Assembly (NCBI RefSeq): GCF_014643255.1
Contig: NZ_BMJI01000018.1
Location: 1-64,000 of the forward strand
Origin: Tersicoccus solisilvae
Lineage (GTDB): Bacteria > Actinomycetota > Actinomycetes > Actinomycetales > Micrococcaceae
Reading direction: 5' to 3'
DNA: 64,000 nt
Under the pieces are notes generated by a model that was given only the letters and a program-made list of their open reading frames with translations, did not search any database and was not told where the DNA came from. The first letter of the stretch is position 1, and each line of letters begins with the position of its first letter. Position numbers and translations under genes: made by a program. Of this stretch, positions 51,869 through 59,286 are shown piece after piece.

Positions 51869-53896
51869 ATGGCGGATGATACTGCGACCTTCAGCGAGCT
51901 TCACGCTCGTCTCCTTGGCACTCCGCTCAGCGGGAACGGGACGACCGCGCTAGCAGTTCGTGCTCCTAAGGGATTCTTCGTCGAGCCCCGATTTGATGCC
52001 ATCCAGAGCCCTGAGACAGCTGGAGTAATGCTGCTTTCGGCCCGCGGCGCCGCGGGGAAGAGCACGACGGCTGACGAACTGTCCCGACTCTTAGGAGCTC
52101 CCGTTTGGCGGCTTGAAGACGAAAGCACCGCGTCGTCTTCGTTGGTCAGCTGGACACTTGCTCGCCACCTCGGCGTTATGGACTGGATGGCCGAGCTCCC
52201 GCAGATGAATCGTCCGCTCCTCATCATTGACTCACTCGACGAAGCACGGGCGCGTGTCTCCGCTAGTTCGTGGAGCGAGTTCGTCGGCGCCCTGATCCGT
52301 GCTTCGAAAGCCGGACTCCGGTTGGTCTTGCTTGGACGCACGCTAACGCTCGAAGACCTCGGTGCACAATTTGAGAGCGGAGACCTTGACGTCGCTTGGT
52401 ACGAGGTCTCCCACTTCGACGCAGAGGCTCAAATCACCTACATTGACGCTCGCGTAGCTGGGAGTAAGCATCCGATCGACACGACTCAGGTCACTTACCG
52501 TGCAGCACGGAGCGCAGTCTTAACTGCGCTCCGAGAGCCGCTCGCCGACGCGAGCAGCGCCGAAAAGTTCGTTGGATATCCGCCGGTACTTGAGGCCGTC
52601 GTAGCATTACTTCTTGACCATCGTAACTTCCAGGCGGTCGCCGACGAGTTTCAGTCATCAAGCCCATCGAGCCGTGCAGAGATGCTGTATAAGATCCTGG
52701 ACAAGATCATCCTTCGTGAGCAGGAGAAGCTCGCCGACGTGGCCCTCGACCTCGGGCTTCGACCCGAAGACGTATACACACCACAAGAACAGGCAAACTG
52801 GTTACTGAATGCCCTCGAAGACGCGGCTTCGCCCGATCTCAGCCACATTGCCGATGACCAGCAGAAAGCTCGCTATATCGAGGACACTGAGGAGTTCCGG
52901 AGGGACCATCCTTTTCGTGATGAAGGAAGGTGGGCAAGTCCCGTTTTTCAGGCGTACGTCCTCACTCTCACCTTCCACGAAGCACCAATCTCCGCACTTG
53001 TGGACGCCGGGGATGCCTCCGGCATGCTATTCGAGTTGATGAGCGTTCCAAACGCGGAGAAGCTAGATCTCGACGAAAGACAATTCGCAGCTCTGCACAG
53101 GTCACTCTTGTCCGGTCAGCGATATTCCGCTGATGCGGCGGTCTCAATCAGCGAAGAAGAGACCATGGTGGGAGGGACCTTCTCGCTCGGCGACAGTAAA
53201 GTCGAGTCGTCGACAATCGACTTTATCCTACAACGGGCAAATAAGGAGGTCGTCGTCTTACACGGTCCATTGACCAATCTTACCGTCGACATCAAATGCG
53301 ACCTTCATGTACCAGCGCACGGTGATGACGTTGCCCTCGGCCCCGACCTGTCTATGAGCGCCCGCTCCATTACTATTGAGGGGACCAGCGCTGCATTCGG
53401 TCGACGTGATTCCGGCGAGGAAGGTGATGAAGTATTCCTAAGCGTCACCGAGAAATGCGCATTGCCGCCAACTATTGCCCCGCCCCCACCTCGGTCTTCA
53501 ACGCTTGAGATCGAGAGCCCCACCCCACTAGCTTACCCGTGGACCGACTACGTGGTCGCGGTGCAACCCGAAGTGTTGCCCAACGTTGATCCCAGGGTTC
53601 CGCGGTTCCTTGATCGACTAATGGACCTCACTCGCACACATGGGCACGGTGGACCTCGAGCCACCTTCTTCCACAAGCTTAAAGGGCGCCAAGCATTAAA
53701 ACGCGAGAGTCTTAACGCGGCTCTTCAAGTTCTTAGTGGCAAAGGTGTAATATACTTAGCGGGCGACATGATCTTTTACTCTCCGGATTGGGAGAAGTAC
53801 CGCTACTATAGTAAGGCTAATGGCGGCCTCGACGGTTCGATCCACCTCGGCGTTTGGAAGCCAATTATGGAAGACATCACCGAAGCTCTCCCCTAA
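51869..53896 (+). CDS. P-loop NTPase of unknown function with C-terminal winged-helix-like region (defence candidate)
   Basis: A 675-residue protein I do not recognise. A Walker A motif, SARGAAGKSTT (GAAGKST at residues 60-66), and a Walker B-like LLIIDSLDEA (117-126), with the DSLDEA form seen in STAND/NACHT- and KAP-like ATPases. A sensor-like stretch RLVLLGRTLTLEDLG follows. The middle is helical; residues ~430-560 look beta-rich (GGTFSLGDSKVESSTIDFIL, DIKCDLHVPAHGDDVALGPD). The end, FFHKLKGRQALKRESLNAAL and VLSGKGVIYLAGDMIFYSPD, resembles a winged helix. Base and codon use differ from the surroundings (TTA codons, AT-rich wobble), pointing to recent transfer. No toxin, nuclease or TM domain is visible. 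The ATG at 51869 has GGGG upstream. Confidence 0.75.
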   Translation: MADDTATFSELHARLLGTPLSGNGTTALAVRAPKGFFVEPRFDAIQSPETAGVMLLSARGAAGKSTTADELSRLLGAPVWRLEDESTASSSLVSWTLARHLGVMDWMAELPQMNRPLLIIDSLDEARARVSASSWSEFVGALIRASKAGLRLVLLGRTLTLEDLGAQFESGDLDVAWYEVSHFDAEAQITYIDARVAGSKHPIDTTQVTYRAARSAVLTALREPLADASSAEKFVGYPPVLEAVVALLLDHRNFQAVADEFQSSSPSSRAEMLYKILDKIILREQEKLADVALDLGLRPEDVYTPQEQANWLLNALEDAASPDLSHIADDQQKARYIEDTEEFRRDHPFRDEGRWASPVFQAYVLTLTFHEAPISALVDAGDASGMLFELMSVPNAEKLDLDERQFAALHRSLLSGQRYSADAAVSISEEETMVGGTFSLGDSKVESSTIDFILQRANKEVVVLHGPLTNLTVDIKCDLHVPAHGDDVALGPDLSMSARSITIEGTSAAFGRRDSGEEGDEVFLSVTEKCALPPTIAPPPPRSSTLEIESPTPLAYPWTDYVVAVQPEVLPNVDPRVPRFLDRLMDLTRTHGHGGPRATFFHKLKGRQALKRESLNAALQVLSGKGVIYLAGDMIFYSPDWEKYRYYSKANGGLDGSIHLGVWKPIMEDITEALP

Positions 53897-54167
53897 GTTG
53901 AACCTTGATTCTTTGATGTGTGCCGGTTCTTTCATCCCCAAGCCACCATCTACCACGTCACGACCAAACACTAGGCAAGTACCCGCTCGCATCTCAGGGA
54001 TCGGTCGGGAGGGGTATGCTCAACCTCGCGCCGCCAGGGACGGCGCGCGCCGTCGATGCCGTCCCGCCACTGGCTGACGCAGGTAGAAGGACTGCTGATG
54101 ATCGACCCGCCGCCGCGCCCACCCCCGGCTACACCCTGAACTGCGAAGAGCCGTTAAAATTGGCGGC
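53897..54167. other. Gap between NTPase and nuclease operon with candidate leaderless promoter
   Basis: 271 bases. TAAAAT at 54155-54160 lies seven bases before the GTG at 54168 and would direct a leaderless transcript of the next operon. A 60-codon frame from ATG 54016, with a good GGGAGGGG site, is Pro/Ala-rich and not convincing. No repeats or terminator were recognised. Confidence 0.4.
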
Positions 54168-54809
54168 GTGGATACCCAAGACGCGCCGGACTCCCTGAAT
54201 TATCCGCAGGACCGTCCGAAAGAGCCGTGGGTTATGCCACGCGAGTACGAGATCGGCGGAGTGCGCTGGTTAAGTCACGCTTCGCAGAAGATGGCTCGCG
54301 CTCTTCACCCGTTGCTCGCTCAGGTGACCCGTGAAGAACTTGCCGAGGCGCCACCACCGCTGGCCGACGGCGCTTCTCTCCCGGCCGAGGCGTCATCGCT
54401 CTATCGCTCGATGGCCGTACAGCACGTTTGGACGGTGTCGATCGAGGACGTGGCCGCCTTTAACATGGACCAGTTTCTGACAGATTTGTACGGGTTAGCC
54501 GACTCTATGGGTGGGCAGCTGGTCCGCGGAATGCTCGAGCACGTCTCTGCCGTGACCGAAGAGTACGGCAATACTGTTGATGTCACGGGCCGAGACTTTG
54601 CCGACGCCTTCGCTGATGCGCTTGAGACCATCGACATCTCCTTCGACGAAGAGGGCCGGCCGAACCTCTCTATCGTCATGCACCCCGACCAGGCGGAAAA
54701 ACTTCGCGAGAATCCGCCAACGCCCGAACAGGAAGCGCGCATCGACGCGATCTTGAGCCGACGAAAGGAGAAATGGCTTGCTTCGCGACGTCGTAGGGAC
54801 CTTCCTTGA
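54168..54809 (+). CDS. Hypothetical protein, first gene of a two-gene nuclease operon
   Basis: A 213-residue soluble protein without a recognised domain. The N-terminal third (PREYEIGGVRWLSHASQKMA) and middle (VEHVWTV-like AVQHVWTVSIEDVAAFNMDQ, LYGLADSMGGQLVRGMLEHV) are mostly helical. It ends in a charged tail (ARIDAILSRRKEKW, then ASRRRRDLP). The GTG at 54168 lacks a ribosome site but follows a TAAAAT box by seven bases, so it is probably leaderless. The nuclease-like gene starts inside its last 32 bases, which implies tight coupling: it may be an inhibitor, sensor or structural partner of that protein. AT-richer than the genome average. Confidence 0.62.
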   Translation: MDTQDAPDSLNYPQDRPKEPWVMPREYEIGGVRWLSHASQKMARALHPLLAQVTREELAEAPPPLADGASLPAEASSLYRSMAVQHVWTVSIEDVAAFNMDQFLTDLYGLADSMGGQLVRGMLEHVSAVTEEYGNTVDVTGRDFADAFADALETIDISFDEEGRPNLSIVMHPDQAEKLRENPPTPEQEARIDAILSRRKEKWLASRRRRDLP

Positions 54810-56304
54810 CACCCTCACGGAGCGCGAGTTCGACGGCCCCTTGCTGGCCCTCCTCCACACGCGAGGTTTCACTGACATTCACTTCATCCATGGTGCCTTC
54901 GAGTTCGGGAAGGACGTCTTGGCGAAGAAGGTTGACCCAGCCACAGGGGAGACACGACAGTACGTCCTCCAATCCAAGGCCGGTGACATCGGCCAACCCG
55001 AATGGCGCGCGGTCCGCCCACAGCTTGAGGAGTGCGAGTACAACACCATCGGGCATCCATCGTTCGATCCGGACCTCCCCCGTGTCGCAGTGCTTGTCAC
55101 CACCGGCCGCTTAAAGGGCGCAGCCCCGGCCGACGTCACCGAGTACCGCAAGTCTGTCGACACCCGGGGCCTCGCTGACCTAGAGATCTGGGAGAGGCCC
55201 GATCTCGTTGAGTGGCTCTGTGACGATCCGTTCATCGGAGTGGCGGGAGAAGTTGTGCAGACCGAGTTGCTGGCTATGTTGACATCCGTGATGGACGGCG
55301 GACTCACGGACGGGCGCATAGAGACCTACTCGCGGCGCTGGCTGCGCACTGCCGGCACCGCCCCGCGCGCATCGGTTGAGGCCGCGATCCTCATCAACTC
55401 ACTGCTTCGGACGCAGCGGCTCGACCTTGCGCTGTGCGTGGGGCTCCAGCTGATTCGCGCGACTGCGCAGGACCCGGCTGCTTCCGAGGACGCCAGGTCA
55501 GCGGCGAAGAGGCTGGTCCTCAGGCTGACACTGCAGGTCTGTGACCAGACCGAGCCTTCGCTGAAAGATCCGCTCGACTTCATTCGTTCAACGGTGGGGC
55601 AGTTGGCGTTTCTGACGTACCCGGTGATCTGTTGCCGAGTGGCGGAGGCCCTCGCTATCGGGTTGGCACTGGCGCGGGAGGCCAAAGACGGCGCCGCGGC
55701 GACCCGGTTCGACGAGGCGCTACGTGCCTTCGCAGAGCAGCCCGGCGCAGCCCACCCTGTCGGCGACCTATTCGCGCCCTCGGTGGTGGCCGTCACCGTG
55801 ATGCTGGCAACCTCCGACCACGCAGCGGCCAAGGCATACCTCAGTCGAGTCGCCCGCTGGGTGCTCGACCGGTACGACGAGGATTTGGCTGGCCTCGGGC
55901 TGGCGTCACTCGCCGAGGATGAGGAGCGGACTGCTGAGCGCCTTCTTGGGGGGTCGCTGGCGAGCACGACGTTGGACCGCCGGACGTCGAGCTACCTCAT
56001 GACGGTCGTCCTTGACCTCGCACTTCACCTCGGAGAGATGGACTTGTATGAGGCTGTGCGCGACAACGTCAGCGCACTCCGCGTTGTCCCGCACGCAACG
56101 AGCGCCGACGAGACTAAGGCCCGGTGGGCTCGCGGTGGCACCGACGTGTGGCCGCTACCGCGCGTCGAGTTTGAGTCGTGGGATGTGCAGATCGCACGGC
56201 CCGCGCAGAACTCCCCCACGAGCCCGGTGCTGTCTCTGCTCCTTGCGGCTGGCTGTCGCTCGCGTCACTACCCGGGTGGTTGGGGCGGATTGCCGAGCGA
56301 CTAA
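54778..56304 (+). CDS. Protein with N-terminal PD-(D/E)XK/Mrr-like nuclease domain and helical C-terminus
   Basis: A 508-residue protein. Residues 20-70 read DGPLLALLHTRGFTDIHFIH, then a block with Glu in GAFEFGKDVLAKKVD and QYVLQSKAGDIGQ. The spaced Glu/Asp46 and Gln65-x-Lys67 match the catalytic signature of Mrr-type restriction endonucleases (D...QxK). VAVLVTTGRLKGAAPADV extends the fold. From about 190 onward the protein is helical and repeat-like (TPR-ish), e.g. RTQRLDLALCVGLQLIRATA. AAGGAG precedes the TTG start at 54778, overlapping the upstream gene by 32 bases. The stop falls directly at the edge of an IS3 remnant, so the C-terminus may be altered. Transferred base composition (TTA codons). 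Defence role inferred, not shown. Confidence 0.68.
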   Translation: MLRDVVGTFLDTLTEREFDGPLLALLHTRGFTDIHFIHGAFEFGKDVLAKKVDPATGETRQYVLQSKAGDIGQPEWRAVRPQLEECEYNTIGHPSFDPDLPRVAVLVTTGRLKGAAPADVTEYRKSVDTRGLADLEIWERPDLVEWLCDDPFIGVAGEVVQTELLAMLTSVMDGGLTDGRIETYSRRWLRTAGTAPRASVEAAILINSLLRTQRLDLALCVGLQLIRATAQDPAASEDARSAAKRLVLRLTLQVCDQTEPSLKDPLDFIRSTVGQLAFLTYPVICCRVAEALAIGLALAREAKDGAAATRFDEALRAFAEQPGAAHPVGDLFAPSVVAVTVMLATSDHAAAKAYLSRVARWVLDRYDEDLAGLGLASLAEDEERTAERLLGGSLASTTLDRRTSSYLMTVVLDLALHLGEMDLYEAVRDNVSALRVVPHATSADETKARWARGGTDVWPLPRVEFESWDVQIARPAQNSPTSPVLSLLLAAGCRSRHYPGGWGGLPSD

Positions 56305-56924
56305 GTGCAGCCCCTGCTCCGCATGAGCCGCTCCACCGCGCAGCGGGCCACCAAGACGCCCTCGCACCGGAGCAGTCGCCAGACCTTCCGTGCGCCGCTG
56401 ACCCCGCGGCCTAGGTTTCGGCCCCACAACACCCGCTCGTTCTGGACGACCAGCTCCGTCTCCGCGCCCGCCCGTGCCTACGCCGGGCCGGTCTTGAACG
56501 GTTGTACCGGGACGGGGCGATCGGCACGCCGCGCTCGGTGAGCACCCCGCAGATCGGCACGCCCGGCGAACCGGGCCCGGTGCTCGTCAACGAACTGAAC
56601 TACCACGGCAGTCGGGGGTCATCTTCTTCGCGAAGAACGAGGAGGCCGCCAGCAATATTTCATTGCCGTTTGAGCTGCCGGACTTCCGCCTCCAGCGACC
56701 GGATCTGGGCTGCGTGATGGATCGACCTGCCAGGGCGCTTGCCCGGGTCGATGTCGGCCTGCTTCACCAACGCACGCAACGAGGCCTGGGTTGACGCCGA
56801 TTCGGTACCCGTCCCGGGCCACCGCCGCGCTCACGGACAGCTCCGCGCCCTGCTCACGCGCCTGCTGGACGAGCCGCATCGCCCGTGCCGGCACCTTCTG
56901 CGGGTACTTGCTCAGTGCCGGCAT
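56300..56924 (-). pseudogene. IS3-family transposase remnant (OrfA and N-terminal OrfB)
   Basis: Minus-strand pieces of an IS3-type element. From the ATG at 56924, PALSKYPQKVPARAMRLVQQ and AREQGAELSVSAAVAR are the OrfA helix-turn-helix start, followed after a frameshift by IGVNP- and DPGKRPG-like sequence and NGNEILLAASSFFAKK. OrfB pieces then appear: VQFVDEHRARF, GVPICGVLTERGVPIAPSRY, and GARKVWRLLRCEGVLVARCA, in different frames and with a stop at 56305. The DDE catalytic domain is gone. The element is inactive and truncated next to the nuclease gene. Confidence 0.8.
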
Positions 56925-57088
56925 GATCATCAAGCTCTCGGGAAATCGGACGCTTCGCCAGACCCGGGGCGGTTCGCTCACCAAGTGACCCAACTTGGGT
57001 CGTGAGCCGCCTAGAAGCGAATCCGCGCGACCGATCTCTATCGGGAACGCGCCGCAGACCCGACGTCGGACGGATGCCGGTCCCTCGA

Positions 57089-57205
57089 TCACTGCACGTG
57101 AATGCTGGCGATCATCTTCTCGACCTGCGCATGCTCCGGTGAGGCCATCCATGCCTTCGCCTCCTGCACACTGGCGAAGTACCTCTGGCTTCCGAAAATG
57201 ATGAC
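57089..57205 (-). pseudogene. C-terminal fragment of an unidentified gene
   Basis: Codons ending in a stop at 57089 read SQVIIFGSQRYFASVQEAKA, then WMASPEHAQVEKMIASIHVQ, which has natural protein character (amphipathic helix, no shadow-frame bias). Upstream it merges into the IS481 remnant frame, so the gene was probably cut by that insertion. Family not recognised. Confidence 0.4.
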
Positions 57206-57213
57206 CTGTGATG

Positions 57214-57533
57214 TGTCCCCGCCACGAATACAACACGACCCGCCCGCACCGGTCCCTGCCCCACCGGGCCACCCCCGCAACCCTCTACGACACGATGCCC
57301 AAAGCACTGCCCGAGCCCAGCCGCGACGCCGACACCCACGACCGGGTCCGCCACGACATCATCGGCAACACCGGCACCGTCACCCTGCGCGTCGCCGGCC
57401 AACTCCGCCACATCGGCATCGGCCGAACCCACGTCCTGCTCCTCATCCAGGACCTGCACGTCAGCCATCACCGGCGAACTCCTCCGCGACCTCAACATCG
57501 ACCCCACACGGGACTACCAACCCCGGAAATGAA
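57214..57533 (+). pseudogene. IS481-family transposase C-terminal remnant
   Basis: Plus-strand codons read EYNTTRPHRSLPHRATPATL, then DTHDRVRHDIIGNTGTVTLR and VAGQLRHIGIGRTHVLLLIQ. This is the tail of the actinobacterial IS481-type transposase after the DDE domain. A frameshift near 57455 is followed by ITGELLRDLNIDPTRDYQPR and a stop at 57533, the family C-terminus. Everything N-terminal to the tail is missing. Confidence 0.82.
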
Positions 57534-57534
57534 A

Positions 57535-57570
57535 CAAGGCCCGAACCCACAAACGTGGGTTCGGGCCTTG
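57535..57570 (-). terminator. Terminator downstream of tRNA-Pro
   Basis: CAAGGCCCGAACCCAC (57535-57550) pairs with GTGGGTTCGGGCCTTG (57555-57570) over a four-base loop. On the minus strand it is followed by TTTCATTT. It lies 24 bases after the tRNA 3' end. Confidence 0.85.
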
Positions 57571-57594
57571 CAGATGTCCTGAGACATCACAACG

Positions 57595-57668
57595 TCGGGA
57601 TGACAGGATTTGAACCTGCGACCCCCTGACCCCCAGTCAGGTGCGCTACCAAGCTGCGCCACATCCCG
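57595..57668 (-). tRNA. tRNA-Pro (anticodon GGG)
   Basis: A 74-base cloverleaf on the minus strand. The acceptor stem CGGGATG pairs with CATCCCG at 57596-57602, the D arm holds AGCTTGGTA, the anticodon arm is CCTGA-CTGGGGG-TCAGG with GGG at positions 34-36, and the T loop TTCAAAT is flanked by GCAGG/CCTGT. The discriminator is A and CCA is not encoded. It borders the AT-richer island and IS remnants, as tRNA genes often do. Confidence 0.95.
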
Positions 57669-57899
57669 TCGCTCCAACGAGTCACCGGTACCCGCCGAAG
57701 CAACCGCTCCAGACTACCCCACCGGCGGCACCGCGCCGAACCGGCGGACCGTGTCCCTGCCCGTCGTGACACCCCGAACGACGCGGTCGAGACCCTTCTC
57801 ACAAGCGGTTCCGTCACCGGTCCGGGGCCTGTTCGAATGGGAGGGAGCCCCAGTCTCGCCGACGCCCCTCCGACGCCGACGAAAGGACGCGACGGACGA
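57669..57899. other. Gap between tRNA-Pro and merR terminator
   Basis: About 230 bases including the tRNA-Pro promoter region (minus strand). No gene is supported; composition is typical of the genome and no repeat was noted. The hairpin at 57900-57931 closes it. Confidence 0.4.
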
Positions 57900-57931
57900 A
57901 CACCGCCGTCGGAACGCTCCGACGGCGGTGT
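57900..57931. terminator. Hairpin downstream of the MerR gene
   Basis: ACACCGCCGTCGGA (57900-57913) pairs perfectly with TCCGACGGCGGTGT (57918-57931) over an ACGC loop. It lies 39 bases after the MerR stop and probably terminates that transcript. Confidence 0.7.
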
Positions 57932-57969
57932 CCCGTCCGCTCACCGACCGCCCGGCAGCGGCCGACCAC

Positions 57970-58803
57970 TCACGACGCGGCCGTCACCGGCTGCTGCAAC
58001 TCGGTGACCCACTGGGACTGGTCGTCGACCGGCTCCGCCCGCACGTACAGCTCCCGCCCCGGCCCGGACGGCTGAACGCCGCGGGCCGGCAGTTGCTGGA
58101 TCAGCGACTGCCAGGAGACACCGATCGTCTCCATCGACCCCAGGTGCACCACGCAGGCGGCCTCGTCGACGGCGGGCAGCTCGCGCACCTCGACGCCGTC
58201 GAGCGGGCCGCCGACCAGACTGCGGGCGTCGCCGTCGAAGGCAAAGCCGGCGACGATGTGGATGCGGCCGTCGTCGTCGGCCATGTACTCGGCCACCGGC
58301 GTGCGCGGGATGCCGCCCGCGCGGGCGACGACGCCGGCCACCTCACCGAACATCGGGCCGACGATGGGCCCGATCTCCGGCTGGCTGTCGGCGACCGCGG
58401 TGCGGCAGGCGATCCGCACGGCGGGCAGGGACTTGATCACGACGTCGACGTCGTTCATGGCGTGCTCCTTCTCGATCATGAGGAGCCTGAGTTCGACGTC
58501 GGCCAGCTGCCGCAGCGCGCGATGGTGCTCGAGCGTGATGTCGTCCCGCCGGGAGGACAGCAGGGACCGGAGCGCGTCGGCGGTGACGTCCTCGCGGATC
58601 ATCACCCCGATCTGCTCGAGCCCGAAGCCCAGTCCCCGCAGCGCGACGATCCGGTTCAGCACGGCCAACTGCTCAGGCGAATAGAAGCGATAGCCCGTGA
58701 ACGGATCCACGTGGTGGGGCGTCAGCAGGCCGATCGCGTCATAGTGACGGAGCATCCGCACGGACACCTGTCCGAGCCGGGCGAACTCCCCGATCGCTAT
58801 CAC
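57970..58803 (-). CDS. MerR-family regulator with GyrI-like ligand-binding domain
   Basis: A 277-residue regulator. The MerR helix-turn-helix and wing are IAIGEFARLGQVSVRMLRHY, DAIGLLTPHHVDPFTGYRFY and SPEQLAVLNRIVALRGLGFG. A coiled-coil linker (LEHHRALRQLADVELRLLMI) leads to a C-terminal GyrI/BmrR-like effector domain (VVIKSLPAVRIACRT, VEVRELPAVDEAACVVHLGS). GTG start at 58803. Such proteins activate multidrug or stress genes on binding lipophilic compounds. No adjacent exporter is present; autoregulation is typical. Confidence 0.87.
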   Translation of the reverse strand: MIAIGEFARLGQVSVRMLRHYDAIGLLTPHHVDPFTGYRFYSPEQLAVLNRIVALRGLGFGLEQIGVMIREDVTADALRSLLSSRRDDITLEHHRALRQLADVELRLLMIEKEHAMNDVDVVIKSLPAVRIACRTAVADSQPEIGPIVGPMFGEVAGVVARAGGIPRTPVAEYMADDDGRIHIVAGFAFDGDARSLVGGPLDGVEVRELPAVDEAACVVHLGSMETIGVSWQSLIQQLPARGVQPSGPGRELYVRAEPVDDQSQWVTELQQPVTAAS

Positions 58804-58872
58804 CTCACCACCGTCCCGGCTGACACCGTGTGAGGGTCAAGCATCACCGGCGAACGGCCACGCGAGCAAGGG

Positions 58873-59286
58873 TCAGTCGGCGGCCGGGTCGCGAGAGTCG
58901 TCCGCTGTCGGACCGCCGGTCTTGTCCCGTGCGTCGTCGTGGGCTTTCTTCCAGGAGAACAGCTCTTGTGCCGACAGGAGCATCACGCCGAAGATCACCC
59001 ACACGAAGAAAGACTGGCTGCGGAAAATCGTCGTGAATATGGCCATGATCACGACATACACCGCGACCATGGCGGCGACCACCAACACCGGGCGCCGGTA
59101 CCGTTCGCCGTACTTGGTCGTCAGCCACGGCAGCGGCGCCGCCGATATCAGGGTGTACAGCGCGACCTCCCACCAGTCCGCTCCTTGGTCCAGGACCACA
59201 TTCGCGGCCCAGAGGACGCCGCCGATCGGTACGGCCCACAGCACGAAGCGGAGAACGTACCCGCCGACCCGCGCCCCGGTGCTCAT
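58873..59286 (-). CDS. Small membrane protein coupled to der
   Basis: A 137-residue protein with four predicted membrane segments: [53 protein letters not shown] and [19 protein letters not shown] short charged tail follows ([16 protein letters not shown]). No family recognised. Its ATG at 59286 overlaps the der stop (ATGA), so it is co-translated with the ribosome-assembly GTPase; whether it works with Der is unknown. Similar small proteins downstream of der are not part of the known core. Confidence 0.7.
   Translation of the reverse strand: MSTGARVGGYVLRFVLWAVPIGGVLWAANVVLDQGADWWEVALYTLISAAPLPWLTTKYGERYRRPVLVVAAMVAVYVVIMAIFTTIFRSQSFFVWVIFGVMLLSAQELFSWKKAHDDARDKTGGPTADDSRDPAAD

Noticed and set aside
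54016-54198. 60-codon ORF with a good ribosome site before the nuclease operon
   Set aside because: Composition is low-complexity Pro/Ala, it overlaps the real gene start in another frame, and no homologue pattern is seen.
57595-57668. tRNA-Pro as integration site with flanking att repeat
   Set aside because: By eye, no second copy of the tRNA 3' end was found near the other island edge, and no integrase gene is present.
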